The notes: generated by a model not told the origin, from the letters alone. Shown: positions 16,660 through 24,718, counted from the stretch's first letter. The stretch: 33,397 nt of DNA from JBEVNX01 sp040507895 (GCA_040507895.1 JBEVNX010000090.1:1-33397); one strand, 5' to 3'. A program made the numbers and translations.

Positions 16660-17849
16660 GTCAGAATCCGCACAAGCTCCCGCTGGGCCGGCGTATAGAC
16701 CTTCGGGCCATCCTCTTCGAGCACGACGTCGATCTCCGAGCGCACCCCGAACTGCGGCAGATAGATGCCCGGCTCGATGGAGAAGCAGAGCCCCGGCACC
16801 AACGAGCGGGTGTCGTGGGTTTCGAGATCGTCCAGATTCGCGCCGTCTCCATGGTCTGCATGCGCGCCGATGTTGTGCCCGGTACGATGAACGAACGAAT
16901 CGCCGAATCCGTGTCCGGCGATGAAGTCGCGCACCGCACGGTCCACCATCCAACCCTCCAGCGGCTCGCGGGCCGCGTGCTTACGGCGCACGGTCTCGAG
17001 ACCGAGATCGCGCCCGCGCCGGACGATGTCGAAGACCTCGCCGATCGGCCCCGGCACCCGCTCGCCCGCATAGCCCATCCACGTCACGTCGGCGAACACG
17101 GCGGCCGCGTCGTCCTCCTTCGCCCAGAGGTCGATGAGCACGAGGGCGCCCGCCGCGCACGGCCGCGCCATCTCGGCGCGCGGCACGTAGTGAGGATCGC
17201 CCGAGTGGGAATCCACGGCCACGATCGGCGGGTGGTCGGTGATGAGCCCGTCGCGCGCGAAGCAGTCCATGATGCCCGCCTGCACCTCGGTCTCGAGCGC
17301 GGGGCGTCCGGCGCGGATGCGATCGGCGATGAAGCGGAATGCCTCGTCTTTCGCGCGGTCGATGGCGAGCGCGGCGCGGCGGTGGCTGTCGATCTGCCCG
17401 GCGCTCAAGCGGCAGAGGAAGTGCTGCACGAGGTCCGCCGACGACACCACCTGGACGCCGAAGGAGCGCACCAGCTCGACGGTCCCGGCGTCGACTCGCG
17501 AGAGATACGGAATCGACCCGAGCGAGCAGTATTCCATCGCCACGCGTCGGCGACCAGACAAGAGTTCACGCATGCGCTCGTGGAGCTCGCGGTACCCGGC
17601 GTAGGTCGCGATGTTCCCCGCTCGGCGCGGCATGCTTCCCGCTTCGATGCGATGCACGAGCAGCACGGGCTCGCCGTCGCGCGGCACCAGGTAAGCCCAG
17701 CGGCGAGTGAGCAAGTGTCCGGCAAGGTCGAGCGCGGCGACCGCGGTCGGGTTTTGGCCACGGAAGTCCCACAACAGCCAAGCGTCCAGGTCATGCTCGG
17801 CGAGCGCCTCCTGAATCTCCCGGACCGGCAGCTCGGCGCGCGAGGGCAT
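16656..17849 (-). CDS. M24 family metallopeptidase (Xaa-Pro aminopeptidase-like)
   Basis: A 397-residue pita-bread-fold protein. The N-terminal creatinase-like domain spans about 1-150 and the M24 domain follows. All five dinuclear-metal ligands are visible: D240 (VLIDLW), D254 (FADVTW), H325 (RTGHNIG), E359 (FSIEPGIY) and E372 (RSEIDVV). It probably cleaves Xaa-Pro or a related bond, in the cytoplasm. ATG at 17849 shares its A with the flavin reductase stop (TGATG), so a much longer upstream reading is rejected. The family also includes creatinase and DMSP lyase relatives, so the substrate is open. Confidence 0.92.
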   Translation of the reverse strand: MPSRAELPVREIQEALAEHDLDAWLLWDFRGQNPTAVAALDLAGHLLTRRWAYLVPRDGEPVLLVHRIEAGSMPRRAGNIATYAGYRELHERMRELLSGRRRVAMEYCSLGSIPYLSRVDAGTVELVRSFGVQVVSSADLVQHFLCRLSAGQIDSHRRAALAIDRAKDEAFRFIADRIRAGRPALETEVQAGIMDCFARDGLITDHPPIVAVDSHSGDPHYVPRAEMARPCAAGALVLIDLWAKEDDAAAVFADVTWMGYAGERVPGPIGEVFDIVRRGRDLGLETVRRKHAAREPLEGWMVDRAVRDFIAGHGFGDSFVHRTGHNIGAHADHGDGANLDDLETHDTRSLVPGLCFSIEPGIYLPQFGVRSEIDVVLEEDGPKVYTPAQRELVRILT

Positions 17850-18337
17850 CAGCGCTTCACGATCCGGCCGGTGCCGAGGTAGACGTATTCGAGGTCGAGC
17901 GTGGTGAGCGGCGAATCGGCGCGGCCTCGCCGGACCCATTCGACTTGGCCGACGAACAGCGTGTGGTCGCCGGCGGTACGCTCGTCGACGACGGCGCAAT
18001 CGAAGCCGGCCAAGGCGTCGGCGAGCAGCGGAACGCCGCTCGGTGCATCGATGGTCGCGAACCGCGCGAGATTGTTCTCGGCCTTCGCCGCGGGCGAGTA
18101 AAAGAAGTCTTCGAGCGAGCGACCGCCCCGGCCGACGACGTTCAAGCCGAAGCGGCGCGCGGCACGGACCAATCCGTGCGAGAAGTGGCGCCGATCGATT
18201 GACGCCATGACGAGCGGCGGCTCCCCCGAAACCTGTGTGACCCACGACGAGGACATGCCGTGGCGGATCTCACCCTGGTGGACGGTGAGCACGTAGATGC
18301 CGTTGGTGATCTCCTTCAGCTCCTCGATGAGCGCCAT
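17849..18337 (-). CDS. flavin reductase family protein (FMN-binding split barrel)
   Basis: A 162-residue flavin-reductase-like domain: TNGIYVLTV, SSSWVTQVSGEPPLVMASI and FGLNVVGRGG match the FMN/FAD-binding split barrel that reduces flavin with NAD(P)H for a partner oxygenase or electron acceptor. It is coupled to the M24 peptidase through TGATG and diverges from the GrdB-like selenoprotein with only 25 to 34 bases between starts. No oxygenase partner is adjacent. Confidence 0.88.
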   Translation of the reverse strand: MALIEELKEITNGIYVLTVHQGEIRHGMSSSWVTQVSGEPPLVMASIDRRHFSHGLVRAARRFGLNVVGRGGRSLEDFFYSPAAKAENNLARFATIDAPSGVPLLADALAGFDCAVVDERTAGDHTLFVGQVEWVRRGRADSPLTTLDLEYVYLGTGRIVKR

Positions 18338-18362
18338 TGCATTCCGCTAGCAAAATGAGACT

Positions 18363-19250
18363 GTGGTCTCGATGTCGGCCCCCATAGAGTACATCACTCG
18401 CATCCGAGAAAACTACGCTCGGCTGGGCTACAAGCCGTACACCTGGGTGGACAAGCGGAACGAGCCGCCGCCCTGGACACCGCTCGCCAAGCCGCTCGCC
18501 GAGTGCCGGCTCGGTCTCGTCGCGTCGGGCGGCATCTACGTGAGCGGCCAGGTGGCCTTTCACTGGCGCGACGACACCACGTTTCGCGAAGTGCCGACCG
18601 AAGTGCCGCCCGCGGACCTACGCGCCACCCATTTCGCCTACGACCTCACCGACGCGCGGCGAGATCCCAACGTGGTGTTTCCCATCGACACGCTGCGACG
18701 TCTCGTCGCCCAAGGTATCGTCGGCTCGCTCGCCCCGATCGCCTACACGTTCATGGGCGGCATCTACTCTACGCGCCGGGTGGCGGAGGAGCTGGCACCC
18801 CGACTCACCGAGCGCCTGCTCGCCGCTCGAGTCGACGCGGTGCTGCTCGTTCCCGTCTGACCCGTCTGCCATCAGTCCGTCGGACTGATCGCCAGAGCTC
18901 TCGAGGCAGCAGGCATTCCCACACTCTGCATGTCGAGCGCGCTCGACATCACTCGCCGCGTGAACCCGCCGCGCGCAGCGTTTCTCGACTATCCGCTCGG
19001 CCACACCACGGGGAAGCCGCACGAGCCGGAGCTGCAGCGAGCGATCCTCCTCGACGCACTCGACGCGTTTCACTCGCTCCGCGAACCGGGTTCGGTCAAG
19101 CTCTTGCCGTTTCGCTGGTCCGACGACGACACGTGGAAGCGTGTCGCGCTCGGTAGCGGTGACGATCGTCAGCCGCGGTACGACACGCCGCAGTATCAGG
19201 CCGAGGAGGATCGGCGCCGCGCCGAGGCGTGCGGAGCCTGCGTCATCTGA
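18363..19250 (+). CDS. GrdB/PrdB-like selenoprotein (selenocysteine at in-frame TGA 18858-18860)
   Basis: Read through the TGA, this is a 295-residue protein of the glycine/sarcosine/betaine/D-proline reductase selenoprotein B family. The motif is LLVPV-Sec-PVCHQSVG: Sec166-x-x-C169. The upstream half has the family pattern DTTFREVP, FAYDLTDARRDPNVVFPID and AYTFMGGIY. The half after the TGA continues smoothly with LIARALEAAGIPT and FLDYPLGHTTGKP. A SECIS-like hairpin follows the TGA. It is shorter than classical GrdB (about 430 residues) and has no GrdA, GrdC or GrdE partner here. The reaction is probably reductive C-N or other bond cleavage by a selenol; the substrate is unknown. GTG at 18363 or ATG at 18372 may start it, with no ribosome site. 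Confidence 0.9.
18861..18889 (+). promoter_or_regulatory. bacterial SECIS element of the GrdB-like selenoprotein
   Basis: A perfect 8-bp stem, ATCAGTCC (18871-18878) with GGACTGAT (18882-18889), closes on a GTC loop (18879-18881). Exactly 18 bases separate the TGA (18858-18860) and the loop's first G. Apex (CC-GTC-GG) and distance are identical to the element after the TGA at 13516, although the stems and encoded proteins differ. Confidence 0.87.
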
Positions 19251-20208
19251 CGATCGTCGGCCCGTCCTCGCGAGGAGCGCTGAGGTCGGCGAGCGGCGAC
19301 GGCGGCTCTTCGACCTGCGTGCCGCCTTTGTACTCCGTCTTCATCCACACGTTGCCGTTGCGGTCCCACGCGGTGATCGGACCGTCCAGCATGCCGTTAT
19401 GATAGCTGCCCGCCTCTTCCTTCTGGCCGTTGTCGTGCCACAGCACGTACTCGCCTTCCGGCTTGCCGTCGTGGAAGAGCGCCTGCTGGGATTGCTGCCC
19501 GTTCTCGTGCCACGCGCGATACCAGTCGTCGGGCTTGCCGCCGTGGAAGAGGATCTCCTGGCGCTTCTGGCCGTTGCGATGCCAGCTCACCCATAGGCCG
19601 TCGCGCACCCCCATCTTGTACTCCCCTTGTTGCTCCTTCTGGCCGTTGTCGTGCCAGACGGTATAGCGGCGATCGAGGGTGCCGTGCTCGAAGTAAGACT
19701 CGACCTCCTTCTGGCCGTTCACGTGCCAGCGGCTCCACATCCCCTGCTTGAAGCCGTCGACGAAGCTCCCCTGCTCCCACTTCTGGCCGTTGACGTGCCA
19801 CGCCTCGAAGCTCACAGGCTTGCCGTTGTCCCACAGCGTGACGGCGTCGACCTTGCCGCTGGGATGCCAGCGGGTCCAGCTACCATCGCGCTTGCCGTCG
19901 CGAAACCGACCATACTCTCGCTTGCCGCCGGTTTCGTACAGCTCCACGTACGGACCATGGCGGATGTGCTCGCCGTGGTCGTCCATGCGCTCGCACCATT
20001 TCTCGGTGAACTTCTTGAGGCCGGGGGTTCCGCTGTCCGTCGAGACGATTTGGCTGGTGCCAAACGGGCAAGGAGTGGTCGCGTACTCGACGATTTCGTG
20101 AATGACACCCGAGTCCGACTTACAAGCCGTGGCCGTCGCCGCGACCGCCGAGAGCGCGAGCAACCGCCAGCGGGTGTAGCGGCGACGCCCGAAGTCATTC
20201 TCAAGCAT
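19243..20208 (-). CDS. lipoprotein with YwqK/MORN-like tandem repeats
   Basis: A 321-residue exported lipoprotein. The signal peptide ends in a TATAC lipobox (Cys29). From about residue 75 the protein is a run of roughly eight 23-residue units of the form W-H-x-N-G-Q-K-x(6)-F/Y-x-x-G-x-x-x-G-x-W, as in the YwqK family, which forms beta-hairpin meander surfaces. A name such as antitoxin is used for some relatives, but no toxin is nearby. ATG at 20208 overlaps the stop of the upstream diiron protein gene by 8 bases, with GAGGGAG before it, so translation is coupled. The 3' end overlaps the convergent selenoprotein by 8 bases. Confidence 0.85.
   Translation of the reverse strand: MLENDFGRRRYTRWRLLALSAVAATATACKSDSGVIHEIVEYATTPCPFGTSQIVSTDSGTPGLKKFTEKWCERMDDHGEHIRHGPYVELYETGGKREYGRFRDGKRDGSWTRWHPSGKVDAVTLWDNGKPVSFEAWHVNGQKWEQGSFVDGFKQGMWSRWHVNGQKEVESYFEHGTLDRRYTVWHDNGQKEQQGEYKMGVRDGLWVSWHRNGQKRQEILFHGGKPDDWYRAWHENGQQSQQALFHDGKPEGEYVLWHDNGQKEEAGSYHNGMLDGPITAWDRNGNVWMKTEYKGGTQVEEPPSPLADLSAPREDGPTIVR
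19400..19870 (-). repeat. in-gene tandem repeats, period about 69 bases
   Basis: The core CTTCTGGCCGTT-N2-CGTGCCA (plus-strand view) or close variants recurs near 19420, 19490, 19560, 19630, 19700 and 19780. The spacing of about 69 bases equals 23 codons and codes for the W-H-x-N-G-Q-K units. Similarity at DNA level suggests recent expansion or gene conversion within the array. Confidence 0.75.
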
Positions 20209-20917
20209 CGGCTCCCTCTTGCGCGTCCACTGCACGCGCGATTCCATCGAAGAACTGCCACCACATGCCGAGCGACGTGTCGACCGCGCGCCGCACGCCC
20301 ATTTGCACCGATTCCGTCGACGCGTGCTTGAGAACGATGTGGTCGCCGACGTCCGAATGCTCGGCGTCGGCAATCTCGTGTACATCCCAAAAGGCGACCG
20401 CCGCCCGCGGGATGCCGTAGTGACGCTCGAGCGCTCGCGCGAACGGGCCGAACGCGCCCGCGACCTGCCCCTCCGCGGCGAGGTTGATCGCCGCGACGCC
20501 CTCGAGGAACGGGAGGATCTTCGTCGAGTACTCGAACCACTGGACGAGCGCTGCGGTGGACGGCAGAGCCTGAGCGCCCACTACGTCGCGCCGATCCAGC
20601 CCGACGGAGGTGCAAAAGTCGAGGAACACCTCGGGATGCGGTTTGTTCACACCCGAGATGCGACCTGTCTCTTCCTCGTACAGCGATTCGGCGAGCCGGA
20701 TGCGCTCGCCCGCGTCGAGGCAGCGAGAATGGAGCGCCGACACCGCGCGCGGAAACTCGTACACCTGCAAGTAGAACTGCTTGGCGAAGATCTGCAGCGC
20801 GGGACGCGACACGGCTCCCTTCTCCACTCGATGCCAAAACGGATGGCCACCGAAGCTCCGTCGAGCCCGGACCTCGCGGGTGAGCTCGCTTGCGAACTCC
20901 TCGGTGGAAAGCGCCAT
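20201..20917 (-). CDS. heme-oxygenase-like diiron protein (TenA/CADD/PqqC-like)
   Basis: A 238-residue all-helical protein of the heme-oxygenase-like diiron superfamily. A glutamate cluster in SLYEEETG (80-84), H94, E149, H180, D184 and H187 are present. The H-x3-D-x2-H spacing equals that of the CADD diiron ligands, so a metal-dependent O2-activating oxidase is more likely than a thiaminase. It lies between a thiamine-diphosphate lyase gene upstream and the YwqK-like lipoprotein, all on one strand. The substrate is unknown; members oxidise amino acids, fatty acids or folate precursors. Confidence 0.8.
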   Translation of the reverse strand: MALSTEEFASELTREVRARRSFGGHPFWHRVEKGAVSRPALQIFAKQFYLQVYEFPRAVSALHSRCLDAGERIRLAESLYEEETGRISGVNKPHPEVFLDFCTSVGLDRRDVVGAQALPSTAALVQWFEYSTKILPFLEGVAAINLAAEGQVAGAFGPFARALERHYGIPRAAVAFWDVHEIADAEHSDVGDHIVLKHASTESVQMGVRRAVDTSLGMWWQFFDGIARAVDAQEGADA

Positions 20918-20999
20918 GGCTACTCGGTAAGAATTAGATCACCTTTGCAGGCGAGTGTGAAACCGCGAAATTGGCCGATCGACGGCGACGTCCCGCTCG

Positions 21000-22757
21000 C
21001 TAAACCTGCGTGGACCCGAGAAGGTTCCCTCCCAGCCGTGGATGCCCAATCCGCTTGTCGCCGACCACGTTGACGAAAGAGGTCTTGCCGGAACGCAGCG
21101 CTCTTTCGAGCGAGCCCCGGATGTCACCCGGCTGCTTCACGTGCTCCGTGTAGCAACCCAGCACGGCGAACATCTGGTCGTAGCGGATCTCCTCCAGCAT
21201 GTTGAACGGGTCCGTACGGCCCTTGAGGAGCGGCATTTCCTCGAAGCCCGGCCCCCAGGAGCTGTTGTTCCAGAGCACGGTGTGAATCGGCAGGCCGTAG
21301 CGGACTGCGGTTTCGATGTCGAACCCGCCGATGCCGAGCCCGCCGTCGCCGATCACCAGCACGACCTGCTTTCCCGGACGCGCCAGCTGCGCCCCAATCG
21401 CCATCCCGACGCCGTGGCCGACCGGCGCGAGCGGTCCCGCGTCCACGACCTGCCCCGGGAAGCGCGCGCGGAACCACTGTGTCATCCACCCCGACAGGGT
21501 GAAGCTGTCGATGATGACCGTGGCGTCGCGGTCGAGCACCCCACAAAGCTCGCGGCAGAGCCGGTCGGGATGAATCGGCGTCTGATCGTGCGTCTTCTTC
21601 TCGGTCTCGTCGATCGTGCGCTCGTAATTGGCGCACACCTCGCCGATCTCGCGGAGCCACTTCGAATCGGCGGGCTTCTTGGCCGTGATGCCGAGCCGTT
21701 TGGCGGCGTCGATGAGCTGGCGAAGCACGAGCTTGGGGTCGCCGACGACAGCGATCTCCGCCGGAACGTGAAGCCCGATGCGATTCGGCGTAGCATCGAC
21801 TTGGATGTAACGCGCTTTGTCGCTCCACGTCGGTGGTTCCCCGAACTTCTCTCCGCTCCAGAAGCGGAAGCCGATCGCCAGGACCACGTCGGCGCGGCCG
21901 GTGAACGGCTTCTTCCACACGCCGCGGATCGCCAAGGGATGATCCTCGGGGACCGCGCCCTGCCCGGTTCGGCGAGCGTACACCGGAATCCCGGTGAGCT
22001 CGGCGAGCTCGCGGAGCTCGGCGGCGGCGCCGGACCAGAAGATGCCGTCACCGGCGGCGATCAGCGGACGGTCCGCCGACTCGAGGAGCTCGATCGTACG
22101 CTCGATCTTTGCTGGGTCGCCAGCGGCGCGTAGCTCGTCAGGAGAGAATACCTTGGCTCCACGGCGTTGTTCGGAGGCGTCGCGGCTCTCGTAGAGGATG
22201 TTGGTCGGGATCTCGAGCAGCGACGGTCCCTGCGGCGGCACCGTCGCCTCACGAAACGCCTGGCGAAGATCCACCTCGATCGTCGACCAATCGAGTACCC
22301 GCTTGGCGAACTTCGAGAACGTGCGACAGACCTCGGAGCCGTACGCTTCCTGGAAGGAGCCGATCTGGTCTTCCGTCGTCGGATGCTGGCCGGCGATGCA
22401 GACGACCGCGCTTCCCGCCAGACCGGCGCCGCAGAGGCCGGTGACGGCGTTGGTCAAACCGCAACCGGCGGTGACGCAGCACACGCCCGGCATGCCGCTC
22501 GTGCGAGCATACGCGTCGGCTGCGTAGGCGCAGGCTTGCTCGTGGCGCATGTGGATCAGCTTGATGCCGTGCTCGCGCAGCGTGGCGAGAATCGGAAACG
22601 TGTGGCCGCCGTTGATCGCGAACAGGTACTTCACCTTCTGCGACTCGAGCACGCGCGAAACGAGCTCGCCGCCGTCCACGCGGCTCGACTCCGTTCGGCG
22701 AGCCGCCGATCCTTCGGTCTCGTACAACGATTGATTCGCTTTCTTACCCGTCGGCAT
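21000..22757 (-). CDS. thiamine-diphosphate-dependent lyase/decarboxylase (2-hydroxyacyl-CoA lyase/acetolactate synthase-like)
   Basis: A 585-residue enzyme with the three-domain fold of the acetolactate synthase superfamily. The catalytic Glu is in MRHEQACAYAADAYAR (about residue 73). The TPP-binding motif starts GDGGLGIGG (about 470) and ends NNSSWG about 28 residues later. GHGVGMAIGAQLA precedes it. Sequence feel is nearest to 2-hydroxyacyl-CoA lyase, oxalyl-CoA decarboxylase or benzaldehyde-lyase types, but the product cannot be fixed. ATG at 22757 with GAGGAG nearby is preferred to an in-frame start at 22802. It diverges from a crotonase 62 bases away and precedes the diiron protein gene. 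Confidence 0.88.
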   Translation of the reverse strand: MPTGKKANQSLYETEGSAARRTESSRVDGGELVSRVLESQKVKYLFAINGGHTFPILATLREHGIKLIHMRHEQACAYAADAYARTSGMPGVCCVTAGCGLTNAVTGLCGAGLAGSAVVCIAGQHPTTEDQIGSFQEAYGSEVCRTFSKFAKRVLDWSTIEVDLRQAFREATVPPQGPSLLEIPTNILYESRDASEQRRGAKVFSPDELRAAGDPAKIERTIELLESADRPLIAAGDGIFWSGAAAELRELAELTGIPVYARRTGQGAVPEDHPLAIRGVWKKPFTGRADVVLAIGFRFWSGEKFGEPPTWSDKARYIQVDATPNRIGLHVPAEIAVVGDPKLVLRQLIDAAKRLGITAKKPADSKWLREIGEVCANYERTIDETEKKTHDQTPIHPDRLCRELCGVLDRDATVIIDSFTLSGWMTQWFRARFPGQVVDAGPLAPVGHGVGMAIGAQLARPGKQVVLVIGDGGLGIGGFDIETAVRYGLPIHTVLWNNSSWGPGFEEMPLLKGRTDPFNMLEEIRYDQMFAVLGCYTEHVKQPGDIRGSLERALRSGKTSFVNVVGDKRIGHPRLGGNLLGSTQV

Positions 22758-22819
22758 GATGGACTCCTCGCGTCTGACCGCCTTAGCCTGCGGTCGATCC
22801 ACGGAAAAGGGGAACGCTC

Positions 22820-23617
22820 ATGACCTACGAGGAATATCAACATCTCCAGTTCGATTTGAAGCCCAACGGCGTCCTGCTCGTCACCTTGAACCGTCCGGAC
22901 GTGCTGAACGCGACCAACGCTCGCCTCCACTGGGAGCTGACACAGATCTGGAAGACCGTCGACGACGACGCGAAGGTCAAGGTCGTGCTCGTCACCGGCG
23001 CCGGCAAGGCATTCTCCGCGGGCGGCGACCTGGAGATGGTCGAGAACATGGCGGGTAACCCCACCGCGATCGCCCAGGCCATGCGCGAGGCCGGCGACAT
23101 CGTCTACAACATGATTAACCTCGAAAAACCGATCGTTTCCGCCATCAATGGGGTCGCCGTAGGGGCGGGGCTGGCGGTCGCGCTGATGGCTGACGTCAGC
23201 ATCATGTCGGAGACCGCTCGCATCACCGACGGGCACCTCCGCCTCGGCGTCGGCGCAGGCGATCACGCGGCGATCATCTGGCCGATCCTCTGCGGCATGG
23301 CGAAAGCCAAGTACTACCTGCTCACGGCGGACTTCATCGATGGCAAGGAGGCCGAGCGCATCGGGTTGGTGAGCCTCTGCGCGCCCGCCGACAAGCTCCT
23401 AGACAAGGCCTGGGAGGTCGCCAACAAGCTCGCCGCTGGACCGCAGCACGCGCAGCGCTGGACGAAGCGTGCGCTCAACAATTGGCTGCGCGTGGCGAGC
23501 CCGATCTTCGATGCCTCGCTGGCCTTCGAGATGCTGAACTTCCTGCAGGCCGACGTGCGCGAAGGAGTCGCTGGCATCAAGGAGAAGCGACCACCGAAGT
23601 TCCCGTCGGCCCAATGA
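22820..23617 (+). CDS. enoyl-CoA hydratase/isomerase family protein
   Basis: A 265-residue crotonase-fold protein. GAGKAFSAGGDLEMV (about 57-71) and INGVAVGAGLAVALMADV (about 111-128) form the oxyanion hole. LGVGAGDHAAIIWP carries an Asp where many hydratases have a catalytic acid. The start has GGGGAA upstream. It diverges from the thiamine-diphosphate lyase gene, and the pair may act on the same acyl-CoA, which is only inferred. The closest reaction class could be hydratase, isomerase or hydrolase. Confidence 0.9.
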   Translation: MTYEEYQHLQFDLKPNGVLLVTLNRPDVLNATNARLHWELTQIWKTVDDDAKVKVVLVTGAGKAFSAGGDLEMVENMAGNPTAIAQAMREAGDIVYNMINLEKPIVSAINGVAVGAGLAVALMADVSIMSETARITDGHLRLGVGAGDHAAIIWPILCGMAKAKYYLLTADFIDGKEAERIGLVSLCAPADKLLDKAWEVANKLAAGPQHAQRWTKRALNNWLRVASPIFDASLAFEMLNFLQADVREGVAGIKEKRPPKFPSAQ

Positions 23618-23664
23618 GGGGCTGAGTCCGATCGACCAGGCTCGCCGTGCTCGATCCCCTGGAA

Positions 23665-23689
23665 CGGCCGGCGCACTTTGAGCCGGCCG
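23665..23689. terminator. GC-rich hairpin between convergent genes
   Basis: CGGCCGGC (23665-23672) pairs perfectly with GCCGGCCG (23682-23689) around a 9-base loop. It lies in the convergent gap between the crotonase and the thioesterase gene. There is no T-run on either side, so it may be a weak bidirectional terminator or an mRNA 3' end stabiliser. Confidence 0.4.
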
Positions 23690-23753
23690 CGAGGCACAAG
23701 GAAACGACGTCAATGCCCTAGAGCCGGCGGATCGGACGCTGGTCCCGGAGGTG

Positions 23754-24101
23754 TCATGCCGTCAGCCGGCACGAGACCTCGCCATGCGCCACCTCACGCC
23801 CCGCGCTCGTAAGCGCATCGATCTCCACGAAGACGATCGACTTTCCCCGCCGACGTACCCGCGCCTCGGCGATCACGTCCTCGTCGACGACCGCATCGAG
23901 AAAATGAACGTGCAAGTCGATGGTCGCGAGCCGGCGCGGACGCTCCGCGAATAGGGAGAACACCGCGCCAATCATGACCGAATCGATCGCCGAGGCGATG
24001 ACGCCGCCGTGCACCACGCCGCCCCCCTGTAAGAGCTCGGGGCGATTGGGCAAGCGCACGCGCGCGTAGCCGAGCCGGATCTCTTCGAAACGAAGGCCCA
24101 T
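23754..24101 (-). CDS. PaaI-type hotdog thioesterase
   Basis: A 115-residue acyl-CoA thioesterase-fold protein. QGGGVVHGGVIASAIDSVM holds the HGG active-site segment and the hotdog helix. ATIDLHVHFLDAV and GKSIVFVEIDA are the following strands. Family members are about 130-145 residues, and sequence upstream of the ATG at 24101 (in frame back to 24187) still looks homologous (AFQRWMGLRF). No standard start codon lies there, so the start may be lost or non-canonical. The frame touches the upstream DUF2127 gene's stop, suggesting co-transcription. Confidence 0.85.
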   Translation of the reverse strand: MGLRFEEIRLGYARVRLPNRPELLQGGGVVHGGVIASAIDSVMIGAVFSLFAERPRRLATIDLHVHFLDAVVDEDVIAEARVRRRGKSIVFVEIDALTSAGREVAHGEVSCRLTA

Positions 24102-24184
24102 CCAGCGCTGGAACGCCTCGGCCTCGAGAGTGGCGCCGATCTCCCTCGCGCGATCGGCTGCGATCGGCTCGAACGCGAGCGGGT

Positions 24185-24718
24185 TCAGTCGTACCCCACA
24201 GCGCGAGCGGGCGAGACCGCGTCAACCTCGTCCGGCTTTCTCGTCACTCGCCAGGCCAGGTAAGCGACGATCGACACGTTGGCTGCGAGCACTTCGATCT
24301 TCAGCATCGTGACCCGACGAAGGAGCTCGAAGACCTCGAACGGGATCAAGCCCGCGGTCGTGACGATCGTCAGGAATTCGGCCCAGCGCTTGTCGAAGAA
24401 AAGCCCGAACCCTTCGGTATAGAAGAGCATCGCGTAGAGGAAGCTGCCCACGCTCAGCAAGCGCAGTGTCTTTTCGTCGACGTCGACGACGTGAGTGACC
24501 AGCGTGTCGAGCAGGTGATCGTGGCGATCGGCGGCAAGGGTCGTCGCCCAGCTGGTGATGATCTTGGCGAAGTGGGGGTTCAGGAGCCCGAGCGCGCCGA
24601 TGCCGGCGCCGACCAGCAGCGTCGCCTTCAGGAGCTTGAAGAAGGCGATCAGCCTGAGCCACAGGCCGCTCAGCCTTTGATCTCGTCGCGAAGCCGTAAC
24701 ATTGCTCTCGGGTGGCAC
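24185..24718 (-). CDS. DUF2127 membrane protein
   Basis: About 177 residues with four hydrophobic segments: KATLLVGAGIGALGLL, LSVGSFLYAMLFYTEGFGLF, FLTIVTTAGLIPFEVFEL and LAANVSIVAYLAWRV. The FxKllKAxLLv start and YTEGFGLFFDKRWAEFLT block are characteristic of DUF2127, an inner-membrane family of unknown function. The start is uncertain: GTG at 24718 or TTG at 24724 fit the family, and longer readings up to 24802 overlap the opposite-strand small gene. It precedes the thioesterase gene directly. Confidence 0.85.
   Translation of the reverse strand: MPPESNVTASRRDQRLSGLWLRLIAFFKLLKATLLVGAGIGALGLLNPHFAKIITSWATTLAADRHDHLLDTLVTHVVDVDEKTLRLLSVGSFLYAMLFYTEGFGLFFDKRWAEFLTIVTTAGLIPFEVFELLRRVTMLKIEVLAANVSIVAYLAWRVTRKPDEVDAVSPARAVGYD

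Noticed and set aside
16293..17882. 529-codon open frame on the plus strand
   Set aside because: It is antisense to the M24 peptidase with all five metal ligands. Its composition is shadow-like, with no motif or ribosome site.
18930..19250. Independent gene for a GrdB-like C-terminal part
   Set aside because: It is the in-frame continuation after the TGA at 18858 and lacks its own ribosome site.
13276..19250. Both TGA-interrupted genes as nonsense-mutated pseudogenes
   Set aside because: Both stops are TGA, both fall exactly at a Cys-equivalent redox position, both are followed by matching SECIS hairpins, and no other lesion is seen in either gene.
19400..19870. CRISPR array
   Set aside because: The 69-base periodicity is in frame and encodes protein repeats. 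The units are not identical repeats separated by unrelated spacers.
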